Source: Achatina immaculata (lineage: Eukaryota; Mollusca; Gastropoda; Stylommatophora; Achatinidae). Taken from it: 64,000 bases of DNA. Each line of letters opens with the position of its first letter. The first letter of the stretch is position 1. A model generated the notes under the pieces. That model saw nothing but the letters and a program-made list of their open reading frames with translations. It was not told the origin of the DNA and made no database searches. The translations under genes were made by a program, and so were the position numbers. This document shows positions 11,576 to 22,912 of the stretch, piece after piece. The stretch covers positions 47,872,017 to 47,936,016 of the forward strand of contig CM019696.1 of assembly GCA_009760885.1 (NCBI GenBank), in the 5' to 3' direction.

Positions 11576-13560
11576 ATTGAGCGATTGGTGAGTAATAATG
11601 CTGGAATGTTGGTAACACGAGAAGAGAGTGTGAGAAGAGCACGAGGTTTTTCAGCCTTTCTACTTCCCTTTCAACTCTGTTAGATTTTAAAAGTGCAGAC
11701 TTTGTCTCTACCTGGATCTGACCGACAGAGTCAAGAAAAAGTAGAGGAAAATGGGCCATGGGCTAGACATTTCCTATATGTCGCTGACCAGGCAGAGCTG
11801 AGTATATCCACATCTAACACGTACCTTCATTAAAAGTGTCTTCAAAGATGAAAGACGCCACAACAAAATACATATTCCTCACGCGTTCATCTCCAGTCTC
11901 TGACATATGTGTATGTGAATCTTTGAGCATATATTTTTTCCATATACGTAATACCGAATCAGAAGAAAAGTTTTGATGATATGCTTTGATGGTATGAACT
12001 GCTAAAAATGCATTTGGAATAAAAGTCAGCCCTTATACATAAATTAAAACCTTACATTATAAAGTATGACTATCTGAAATACTGACATTGTTAAAAAATA
12101 TGGTCTTAAATAATGGCGTTGTGAAACACGATGCTCTGAAATAATGACATTGTAAGACATGAAGGTCTGAAATACTGACATTATAAAACTCAAGGTCTGA
12201 ATTACTGAAAAAAGGAAATCATGAAACAATAATGCTGCCAAAAAAAAAAAAAAAAAATGACAATTTGAAATAATGTCCTGAATGAGAATATGTAAGGAGA
12301 CAATTTAAATGAAAATATCAGTCAGGTCATATGGCGTCTTATTTTTGCAGTGAAGACATATGTTAAAAAGATGAAAATAGCTTCATACACCCACACATGG
12401 AAGACAAAAGTTTTCACCTCCTAAATTATTCATTAACATTATTGATCTATTTCTTCGATTTCCGAAAACAATGTTTTATTTTTACTTCCTTACCTGAAGT
12501 AATCGGTAGCTGTATAATTTAAGATCACAATTAATCACTAAATTCTACTTAATTCCAAAAATGTGCGATTCCCCGTCCCCATACATTCCATTTCATTATA
12601 AAGAGACATAACTCATAAATGAAATGTTCTGATTTAATATAAAAGTCACTTCCCTTAGTTTTATAACGTAAAAATTCTTTAGTTGGTTAATTCGGCTAAC
12701 AAAAACGTTTCAGTTTTAATATTCGTCATACACAACAGGCGACAAACAAAAACAAACAAGCGGGGACGTGAAACGAGTACAGTTAAACAAAATGCACCCT
12801 TGCTGGTATGGCAGCAATGAAAACGTTTCCTCTCAACTATCCACATAAACAGAGATTCCTTATATTTTCTAACATGTGGCGAGAAGAATACAGGAAAATA
12901 TGGGACCCGTATTGTGAACAATGGGAAGTGATACGATTCCCAAACAAAACTATACGGTTCCCGGGGGAAATATTTAAAATACGGGGAAAGTCCCTTAAAA
13001 TACGGGGTGGTTGGTCACTTTAAGTTAGAGGACTACTGAAACAGGTGGGTAATACTATTTATTGAGATTGTCAAGCACTGTTTAGTAAGCAGATTCACCC
13101 GCTGCTAATCTTATCCATGTTACATTTACATTTCGTTCTTCTGAAGTAATAGCAACTAATGTTTGCGTTATGGGATCTGGTCTCTCCGTGCATTTAAATG
13201 TGACCTGAACTTTGATATCTTTACGCTTTAAAATGACGTCAACCTTTGTTAAGAGTCACTGTCCTTATACTACATTGTAGAAAGTCCGACTCGTGAACAT
13301 TTACTTCAGTGGCGCAAGTTTTAAAATATTACAAAAAGTCTTAAAGACTAAAAAGCTCTTGTGTTTACAATCTTCGCTTCCTAACCTCTAAATTAAAACA
13401 TTCAAAATATATAACAAGTTAGTCGTTACACAGACGAATAATATACGTAAAAATTAATAGGACAACATTAACAGAGAAATTCTGCTCTCTCTGAAGAGTT
13501 ATTATGTATTAATACTAATTCATAAACTGTATTCATACCACTGCCAAAAATCGGTAACCT
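11576..13560. other. AT-rich non-coding stretch
   Basis: Contains a 17-A run near 12240, a loose repeat of CTGAAATAATGACATTGT-like units at 12070-12230, and two AAAATACGGGG copies near 12975-13005. No gene recognised. Confidence 0.5.
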
Positions 13561-13564
13561 GAAA

Positions 13565-14425
13565 TTATGCACAAACTTCAGAACGTTTGCACTGATTAGA
13601 CATGCCAGTAAAATACTGTTAAAATCATAATAGGTAGACTTTTTAAGAAAATGGAAGAAGAAGTCAATATAGTCCAAGCTGGTTTTAGACAAAAAAGGGG
13701 ATCAAGAGATCATATATTCAATATAAGATTAGAGAAATGTAGAGAGTTTAATGTGAATCTATACTCACGGAGAAAAAAAGTAAGTGTGCTGTGGTGTCAA
13801 GCGCACCAGTCACGTTGTCATGAGTGACATGAAATCAAATTTGGCACAAAGTTTTGTCTGAGTGTTGTCCACTTCCCCGTGCTGCACGAAGTTGATCGCA
13901 CTATTCATTGAGAGATAACCACAGCTCTAGTGAATCACGTGCAATTATCAATGATAAAATGAGGATAAGTGTGTAATTCTGTAGTCAGATATCTCTTCAC
14001 TTAATCGTTGAAGAAAGGAGTAGTTTAAATATCCAACATAAACATCTTTTTTCATCATTCCAAGACTAAACGAAAATCAACGAGAAATAGCTCGAATATC
14101 ATGGACACATAAAAAAAAGACAAATATATCCATACTACAAGAACTTAATATTGAAGAAGGTTGGCTAGTAAAGAGGATTAAACAGGGAAAACGTAAATAT
14201 TTTGTACACATTAAACATCATGATAATATAGGGAAGACAATCTTGGAAGTGTACATAATGGGAAAAAGAAAGAGAGGAAGACCAAGGCAAAGATGGCTGC
14301 AAGATTTCGTTGATAATCTGCAAAATGTGCTCAGCAGCAGGGCATCTTGCTTACAACCGAGAGGCCTACAGGAGGGCTGTTAGGGAGACAAAGTTCCGCA
14401 AAGGTCGTGAAATGACCGACTGACT
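13565..14425 (+). mobile_element. Degenerate LINE, second family: RT piece plus C-terminus
   Basis: The first part (13565-13775) gives NFRTFALIRHASKILLK, a frame slip, then KKMEEEVNIVQAGFRQKRGS, RDHIFNIRL and EKCREFNVNLYS, the fingers region of a LINE reverse transcriptase. The second part (14060-14425) gives NENQREIARISWTHKKKTN, LQELNIEEGWLVKRIKQGKR, MGKRKRGRPRQRWLQDFVDN and, after a frameshift, the AGHLAYNREAYRRAVRETKF tail. The palm with the catalytic Asp pair is missing between them, so this is an internally deleted copy. Same family as 10.1 kb. Confidence 0.8.
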
Positions 14426-14646
14426 GACAGTTATAGTGCTCCTTGTAAAATCATTTTTGTTTTCAAGAAAACATTTCTGAATGTTGAAGATTCTCTTTAT
14501 TCATTATTTATAAACAAATTGTATTTGTTTTATGTCCATGACAGCTATTTTTACATTTATACCGATTACACATGAATTATTTGAAAGGATTAAGTCATCT
14601 GCTTTCACCAAAACAGCGTATACTATTTGTTTTAAATGTCAATCAA
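14426..14646. other. Short spacer, nothing seen
   Basis: AT-rich spacer between two oppositely oriented LINE fragments. Confidence 0.5.
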
Positions 14647-15187
14647 TCAAGTGCAGTGCCGCGTGGCGTAGGCGATCATTTCTCTCCACAATTCCCTGTC
14701 TTTAAACTTGATTATGAGATCCGCCGGTGACTTTCTTCATAGCCACACTGACAGCCCATCCAATAACTTCTCTCTTTGTCTTCCTCTGTCTCTTCTTCCC
14801 TCAATGTTTCCAGTTGCCACAATGTGTTCCAATTTTTCTCTTCTCAGAAAATGTCCTTCAAATCTCACTTGTCTGCCTCTGATTTTTGCTGTAAATTGCT
14901 TTTTAACTCCAGCCTCTCTTAAGAATTCTTCGCTGGTTTTTTTAGCTGTCCATGATACCATTAACATCCTTCTTATGAACCACATTTCCATGGCCTCCAT
15001 TTCTCGCTGTACTCTCTTATTCATAGACCATGCTTCACATCCATAAAACAAAATTGGCTTGATGTAACATTTAAGTACTCGGAATCTTGTTTCCATTGAT
15101 ATGGATCTGTCGCATAAGATGTTTCTCATTTTCTGGAATGCTGATTTGGCCTGAGCACGTCTGCTTTTTATTTCGTTGTGACATTTA
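14647..15187 (-). mobile_element. LINE C-terminal fragment, third family
   Basis: On the minus strand: IKSRRAQAKSAFQKMRNILC, MRFRVLKCYIKP-like, ILFYGCEAWSMNKRVQREME, AMEMWFIRRMLMVSWTAKKT, GRQVRFEGHFLRREKLEHIV, then RRDRGRQREKLLDGLSVW. A TGA/frameshift follows, and the tail ELWREMIAYATRHCT ends at the stop (plus 14647-14649). This ILxYGCExW/RRDRGRQR/MIAYATRH pattern is a standard LINE C-terminus, distinct from the two families above. Confidence 0.88.
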
Positions 15188-15414
15188 AACGTAATGCTTA
15201 ATTAATACAAATAAGTATTCATATATGTCTACAACGTGTATTAACAAAATGAATATAAAGTATTTTCAAAAGTCGCTCTTCTTTTTATTCCAAGCTTCTA
15301 AAATGTTTATTTGAGAAACCGAGTACTAAACTAAAGTAAAGTTAAGCTTATTAGGTCATGCAGGTCCGGTATTTACAGCACAGTGTGCAACACCCCTTGT
15401 TTTCTTTGCTGATT

Positions 15415-16460
15415 CGACATGTTAGAATGGTGCGATCAGCATCACTTCCTTGCTCAGTCGACACACTAGAATGGTGTGATCAGCATCACTTCCTTGCTCA
15501 GTCGACACACTAGAATGGTGCAATCAGCATCACTTACTTGCTCAGTCGACACACTAGAATGGTGCGGTCAGCATCACTTCCTTGCTCAGTCGACACGCTA
15601 GAATGATGTGATCAGCATCACTTCCTTGCTCAGTCGACACACTAGAATGGTGTGATCAGCATCACTTCCTTGCTCAGTCGACACACTAGAATGGTGCAAT
15701 CAGCATCACTTACTTGCTCAGTCGACACACTAGAATGGTGCAATCAGCATCACTTACTTGCTCAGTCGACACACTAGAATGGTGCGGTCAGCATCACTTC
15801 CTTGCTCAGTCGACACACTAGAATGGTGCGGTCAGCATAACTTCCTTGCTCAGTCGACACACTAGAATGGTGCGGTCAGCATCACTTCCTTGTTCAGTCG
15901 ACACACTAGAATGGTTCGGTCAGCATCACTTCCTTGCTCAGTCGACACACTAGAATGGTGCGGTCAGCATCACTTCCTTGCTCAGTCGACACACTAGAAT
16001 GATGTGATCAGCATCACTTCCTTGCTCAGTCGACACACTAGAATGGTGTGATCAGCATCACTTCCTTGCTCAGTCGACACACTAGAATGGTGCAATCAGC
16101 ATCACTTACTTGCTCAGTCGACATACTAGAATGGTGCGGTCAGCATCACTTCCTTGCTCAGTCGACACACTAGAATGATGTGATCAGCATCACTTCCTTG
16201 CTCAGTCGACACACTAGAATGGTGTGATCAGCATCACTTCCTTGCTCAGTCGACACACTAGAATGGTGCAATCAGCATCACTTACTTGCTCAGTCGACAC
16301 ACTAGAATGGTGCAATCAGCATCACTTCCTTGCTCAGTCGACACACTAGAATGGTGCGGTCAGCATCACTTCCTTGCTCAGTCGACACACTAGAATGATG
16401 TGATCAGCATCACTTCCGTGCTCAGTCGACACACTAGAATGGTGCGGTCAGCATCACTTC
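15415..16460. repeat. Minisatellite with higher-order structure, 44-bp unit, about 24 copies
   Basis: The unit is CAGTCGACACACTAGAATGG plus a variable TGTGATCAGCATCACTTCC part and TTGCT. Each unit carries a GTCGAC palindrome. Four variants recur in order: GATGTG, GGTGTG, GGTGCAA..CTTAC and GGTGCGG, giving a roughly 176-bp higher-order repeat with local homogenised runs of the last type. Confidence 0.95.
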
Positions 16461-17457
16461 TTGTCCGTTTGCTACTGATAAATTATGGACTGTTTGGCAC
16501 GATGGAAAGTAAGTACTCGACTGATGGGGTTTCTCGGCTTAATCTTCTGTGTGCAATAAACATTTTATCCAGTCAAATATTTTAGAATGTCTTGTAAGCT
16601 TTTAATTTGTCATACAGTTCTGCTACATGAGTTGGAGGATGTAAAATATCTTTATATTTTATTATAATATTTAAATTACTTCTTATTTTTTTATCATGTG
16701 TCTTTATACGTGCCCCCAACTTAACCTTTATTAAAACAGACCATTGACCAAAGGATCTTATAAGTATATATTTATGGATATGGGCATGTGACAACCACTC
16801 TGTGGTCAGGCGAAAATCACTATTTCCCCTTTTTATTCACAACCCAACCATCCAACCCTGTTACTCTTTAGCCTACAGTATCAGTGGAGCCCGCGTTACA
16901 GCTTCTGTATGGCCCCCAATTATTTCTCAACCCAAGTTCTTTGCTGCATGGACGTTCCTCTTGCCTGTCGCCACTCCCTTGTGATCGTATAGCTTCTGAT
17001 TTATGACCTTATCTACTACCTTCCTGTCACTCATCTCCAACACACAATCATAATTCCAACAGCATGTATAAACATTCCAACACAAACTATTTATTACAAA
17101 ATAGAAATGTATGTAAATCAATAACTGTACCGACATGGATCGTGCACAAGCATGTTATACATTATATTATATATAGTTCTGTGCATCTCATTAGGCATAA
17201 TAAAGAGTTGCATCTCATGGCAACCCACAATAAAATCTTAACATCTCATATAGATATATGTTTATATCAGGATATATGACATCTTATGATTCAACCTAAT
17301 ATCATCAACTTCCAGAATGCCCCCCTCCTCTTGCAAGCATATAACACAATAACTAGGAGTCTCAAGGTAACATACATTACATCAATTCTTCCTTGCTCAA
17401 GGCACAAATGACATATGCAGATATATATTAAAGCTTCAACATTACGAATTATATATA
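16461..17457. other. Non-coding stretch before the gap
   Basis: No gene recognised. Ends in AT-rich sequence at the gap. Confidence 0.5.
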
Positions 17458-17557
17458 NNNNNNNNNNNNNNNNNNNNNNNNNNNNNNNNNNNNNNNNNNN
17501 NNNNNNNNNNNNNNNNNNNNNNNNNNNNNNNNNNNNNNNNNNNNNNNNNNNNNNNNN
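17458..17557. other. Assembly gap, 100 N
   Basis: Exactly 100 N, a conventional placeholder, so the true distance between the flanks is unknown. Confidence 1.
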
Positions 17558-19755
17558 CTCTCATTAAGACACCACTTCCAGTACTGTCAATGTCAGATCA
17601 TGGAGGATTATCGATCACAAAATACATTAGTCACGTGGCTAACCCTGTTCCTGGAATAATACTCTCCTTTCAGGCAGATCAGGAAGACGAACGTTAACGT
17701 GGCGCATGGGGTCAACGACGCCATAGCACACACACATGATTATTACACGTCACAGGATGATGATGAAAGCAGCCAAGGTGGTCGCGAAATATGGCAAGTG
17801 ATATCTCAAACGAAACAGCAACACACGATGAATAAGATTCCGGGTAGCTAAGCTAAGTAACACTTAAAGCTATCGCCGTAAGAATCAAAATAACTTGCAC
17901 GGCTACGTACTTCTAACACGCAACACAGTACAGCTACAACTTAATTTCACGGCGACAAACTGACTCCAGGTAACATTCTCGCTCAAACTCTCACTCCAGA
18001 CGTCCTCTGGAAAAGTCCACGCAAAGTTTTTCTATGCTCAGTCGCCCCACACAAAACTCTCATAATGTTCTCGTGCAAGATCATCTTATCTCCTAATTCA
18101 AACGTGAAATCAGAGAGCGAAAACAATGAAAAATATCAAATTATAACAAACAAGGGGCTTTAATTCTACCCTGCAGCATATTCTGCTACACGACATATGG
18201 CAGGTGCAGACCCAAAAGCGCGCCGATACAAGAACCCATCAAATAATGGATAAAAGTCCGGAACTTGATGGTTCGAGCATATTCGAAAAACAAAAGGTTC
18301 GGACACAGAGCATGACGGGGTGAATTAACGTTCCTTGTCCAAAATCAGAGACAAATGTAACAATAGGACTGGAGTAGAGTTCAAGAAAAACAATTGAAAT
18401 AAACGAAACAATAGATTGCTTCTGTGAAGGAAACTATATATGGAAAAAAAGAGCTGTTGTGTACCATAGATTCCAACGGACGTAAATATCGTTTATTTCT
18501 GCAGTAGAAATTGTCTCTTTTTGAAAGCACCAACACAAAAAGTGATTTAAGAACATTTTATTTATATGGGTCGTGCCAATCAGCCAGCCAGGAAGATTAA
18601 ATATATCACAATGACATGACCTATTCTCCAAGTGCACTGCAGGCTTTCTATAACCGCCATTGCTGAATATCGGCCGGAAGTTGATTTAATGCAGCAGAAA
18701 GATGTCCACGCATCAGTGGCCATTTATAACATTCCAGAGCTCCATGGTACAGGCTGCCAGTAAATACTTCTAGACCACCGGACGATATTTGCCTTTTTTT
18801 TTTTTTTACCTGGTTCAATATTTTTTTTTTACTTACAGGGAAAATCTTTCGTGGGAACATCAAGTGCGCATGACAGTCACGTGGTTTTCCTAGGCTGCCA
18901 TGTCCGTATGTTAGTGGGTCATTCGCGAAATTCACTTCATTGTGTGTTTGTGAGTGTTATAGTTTGTGAATTTTTAGCATGACCGGAAGATTCGTATTTT
19001 TAGGATGACCGGAAGATTCGCATACTTTGTACACAGAAGAAGAAGCTTCCTGCCATGTTATACTTCTTTAAGTTGTCAGTTTCATCAGGGTCTCAACACT
19101 TCCAGTACTGCACCATTTCTAGTGCAGGGATAATGTATACAAGTGCGTCCCGTTTTTAAATTTCCGGCCGCCTGCGGCTAGCAGGGAGATAAGTCTCTCG
19201 GCGTCATCTCACTCACATTAGCCTTACAGGAAAACAAGAATCTCTGGTCGTGTTTAGAAATAATTCTTTTACCAGCAGGAGCTACTCAGCTAAAAAAAAA
19301 AGTGTAGAACGAACAAAGTTTATTTATTTTCTTAACCCTTTGAAAATAACTAAAGTTCCTTCGTTCCGCACTTTTTTTTCTGTCACTCTCGAATCTATCT
19401 TCCAGCGCGGATGGAGAATTTATGCGTGATGTGACAAAATTAGCTCCCTTTTCGAGATGTCCGGATTTCCGCCACAGACGTTAAATCTTCAATTCCTTTT
19501 AAGTTTTATCGTTTGTCTTAAGATACGAAGACAAGTTTTTATCTAAGAATGTATTATGAAACTTCTGCATCCAAAGAAAACATTAGAACAATCTGTGACG
19601 AAAGTGAGGCTGATTTCTTATTTCTCATTTCCTTGTCTAAAGTGGGGGCCATAATTTTCTGTATAAGCACAAAGTGGCTCTCCTTCGAGATTCAGGCTGA
19701 GTTGTGGAATACAGGAAGACGTATATCCGCCAGAATTGACAACTACACAACCCAT
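17558..19755. other. Non-coding stretch with some promoter-like traits
   Basis: No secure exon. CCGGAAG (ETS-type) motifs occur near 18673, 18983 and 19010, the last two within a short direct repeat of GACCGGAAGATTCG. A minus-strand frame of 95 codons (18648-18935) has no recognised domain. T-rich tracts lie near 18795-18830. Confidence 0.35.
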
Positions 19756-19759
19756 TCAG

Positions 19760-20060
19760 GGAAGCCGCTTTAGCGCAGTGGATTAGTCACTCGCTCGCCG
19801 ACTAGTTGACCCGGTTTCGATTTCCATTTACCACAGAGGCGGTCAGACCGTGGGTCGCAAAAAAAAACAAAAACTTATGGAATTCACCCAGAGTCAAGAC
19901 AAAAATGGACACCAGGGTCAACGCTCAGGGAAGAAAGAGGAATCACATCGCTAGCTACGGAGTTCGTACTGGTGGTGTAGTATAGGTAGGAAATAGGACA
20001 GACTATTAAACCTAAGTTTGTTTTCAACACCAGAAGCATACAAGAAATAAATAAATAAAC
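19760..20060 (+). mobile_element. tRNA-derived SINE
   Basis: The head contains an A-box-like TAGCGCAGTGGATTA (19771-) and a B-box-like GGTTTCGATTTCC (19813-19825) spaced as in a tRNA. A body of about 200 bp follows, ending in an (AAAT)n tail at 20044-20059. The head does not fold into a sound tRNA, so this is a SINE and not a tRNA gene. Confidence 0.72.
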
Positions 20061-20980
20061 TCAGCGACTGGTCAGCTCTGTGGTGCGCAACTCAGAATCG
20101 GCACCGACAGATCCAGTATATGAAGGAGATGCGAGAGAATTTTAATCGGTCGGGATTTTCTACACTGAGCACGTAGGAAGGTGCCAACAGATCGGAGGAG
20201 ATCATGTCCTAGTTGTAAGCATGAATGGGTGTGTTAGTCGTCAATGAATGTATGTGTGTGTGCATGCGTGGGTGTGCGCGTGTGTGTGTGTGTTGGGTTA
20301 ATTATGGTTTATATCCTGTGATGTGGACCCATGCAAACTGTGCTGTCGATTCCTCCGATCCATTCCGATCCACTCAAGTATAGTTGTTAATAGATGAAAG
20401 ATAATACATGATTAGTATATTAAAGATATACGTATATTCTATGTAAGGTTTTGATAATTGTTAATATGCGTTTTGATGGTTATTATGTGAACATAAATTT
20501 TAGGTATCACTGAATTTATATGTATGCATTTTTGTTATACATTTCTTGCCAATTAGTTCCTTTGATTACAATCAGACATTCAATTATTAAGAATGATAGT
20601 TGGAGATTATGTATGGGACGATTGTGTTGTAGTCATGTTAACCCTATAACACGTAAAAGTGTTCATTTGATTTCAGTTGTTTCATTCTTTGTATTTTTAT
20701 GAAGGAATCAAAAAATGTTGAAAGAAATAGATAAAAGGCTGACTGTGTTGTTAATTGATGATCTTTTGATGAAGAATTTAATTTTGTTAAAGTGTTGATG
20801 TGTAATCTGTGTAATCATCAGTGGACTGTACCTGCAAAATTACTAAACAATGTAAAAATAAATAGAAAATGTCTACATCCATTCTCACGATGAAGGTGAC
20901 ACTAGTCGCCGGCTTCTGGTCAATCTTTAGAGCAGGCAACAGAGCACTTTTATAGTCTGACCGTGTTCAGTGACGCTGGG
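20061..20980. other. Non-coding stretch
   Basis: Contains a TG-rich microsatellite at about 20240-20297. No gene recognised. Confidence 0.5.
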
Positions 20981-21190
20981 TCACAACTCACACCTTTTAT
21001 CTTTACAACTCACACATTTGATCTTTACAACTCACACATTTTATCTTTACAACTCACACATTTTATCTTTACAACTCACACATTTTATCTTTACAACTCA
21101 CACCTTTTATCTTTACAACTCACACAATTTATCTTTACAACTCAAACCTTTTATCTTTACAACTCACACAATTTATCTTTACAACTCACT
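20981..21190. repeat. Minisatellite, 22-bp unit, about 9.5 copies
   Basis: The unit TTTACAACTCACACATTTTA plus TC, with CCTTTT and AATTTA variants. Two frames stay open through it without other coding support. Confidence 0.95.
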
Positions 21191-22836
21191 CAGGCCAAGA
21201 TCATGGCCAGAGCCCAGCCCCTACAATTTTGTGGTGAAGCTAAAAACCCAAGAGGAACTGCTGGATTTGTGGGAGAGATTGATCTCGATGTCTGAGCGAA
21301 CGATGAAGATATATAACGCTCAGAGGGCGAATATTGTTAGTGAAGTGAGCACAGGAAACCAAAGTTCTATTCATTATCATCCGCAAATGTTTGTCAGATC
21401 AGCTTGTCTTTGTTTGGCTGCCATTTTTAGACGGTGGTTATAATGTCCCAGCAACAACTTCCAGAGACTGTCTTGGAAGCGTTATCTTCATGCCAGCTTG
21501 TGTTCTTTCACTAGGAGTTTAGCCTGACACGTTGTGCAAACTCTGGCCAGCTTAATAAACCTGGCACGTGCGAGGGCGACTTTGGCGCGTGCGCATAAGG
21601 AAAAAAAAAAGGGAGGAGAAAAGAAAGTTTGAACGGAGAACTATAAACAACGCGGGCTTTTAGTAGCTGATGGTGGATGTCTGGACGCGACACGAACTAT
21701 CACACCAGAGAATTTTTTATCAGTTGGCGCAGTTATCCGGGGTACTCTTGATAAGCGGATTACAAACTACGGACACGTGATGATTTTTCAGAATCCCTGG
21801 CTGTGATGTCTGATATCAAATGTCTTGGGATTTAGTTAGGTTTTTAAACAAGTTCCCGACTTGAGAAGCGAATAACGGGCAAGTTTCTTTAGATGGATGA
21901 TGCCTTGAAGACTACGTTTTTTTTTCTCGTTGTTTTCTGTGAGTGTGAAATGAAGAGGTAGAGGAAGAAAAGAAGAGATAGCTTTAATAAGATCTTGCAT
22001 GTTTTTCATTTCAGGTTCTCTCTCGACAGATCTCCAGCCATCGTGGTCTCTGCCAGTTCTGCGGAGATTGTTCCCTGTGATGTTGATCTGATAATTGTTA
22101 ATAGTTAATTATTATCCTCGCTTTTTTTTTTCAAAATGACACTTGGATGTGCGTCTACAGGTGCTGCGGAGTTATCGGTAAAAAGTGATCTGATTGGATA
22201 TCTGCTTCAGATACTGGCAGTTGTTTGAGACTCACTATCACAGAAGTGTGTGTGTGTGTCAGTTATGGAAGTTAAGTGTTTGTTATTTTGTGACCTTTTT
22301 GGTTGACGGTGGAGCTAGCAGCTAAAACTTGACAGCATCGTGTTATTTTTGTTTTGGTGATTCAGACCCAGAGAAATGTTTGCGGTTTGAAATTTGTCTC
22401 CTCAAAATTAAATAAGATAAAAAAAAGGCGTATATCTCGACAATTTGATCGAACAAAAATGTAAATATTTAGTGACGTTTTCTGAACTTGGACTGAGGTA
22501 CAGCCTGACCTTTGGTGATATACAGTTTACAAACTGAAATATCGATCAGAGCTGGAATCAATGACGTTATCGATCTCTGTTATAAATTATGTGTAGCAAA
22601 AACACTGTGTGTGTATAATTACACCATATGATCAGTGTACCTGGCTGATTAATTTCGTTTACATACTCCACATGTATGTACATCATACAGTCCATATATC
22701 TCATGCTGAGAGCTGTCATTATAAACTGCTCCAACGTTTCTGATGGAAATTAGTTTAGTCTGAACATGGAGGCCATCAGACAGGGACCATAAGCCAGACC
22801 CTAACACGCTAAGTCCCAGTTTGCTACTGAACATAC
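21191..22836 (+). other. Upstream region of the small membrane-protein gene
   Basis: No exon can be fixed here. It should hold the promoter and 5' untranslated sequence of the gene starting at 22837. No clear TATA box was seen. Acceptor-like CATTTCAG at about 22008-22015 and a (TG)n run near 22245 were noted. An in-frame TGA at 22828-22830 closes the frame directly before the start codon. Confidence 0.4.
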
Positions 22837-22912
22837 ATGGTGTCAGTTGGCGCCTCGGCCGTGTCAGGCAGTACTGCTAGTATCATCGTGGATGCGCTGA
22901 ATACAACGTTTG
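22837..22912 (+). CDS. Exon 1 of the small membrane-protein gene
   Basis: Starts with ATG, 6 nt after an in-frame TGA, and ends TTT G before GTGAGTAC. Encodes the Ser/Ala-rich extracellular-type N-terminus ending ALNTTF. Confidence 0.78.

Noticed and set aside
16802..17279. Short plus and minus frames near the gap
   Set aside because: No motif, splice signal or repeat support.
19760..19835. Functional tRNA gene
   Set aside because: A- and B-box-like motifs are present but arms do not pair and a SINE body with an (AAAT)n tail follows. The same holds for 10.4 and 26.3 kb.
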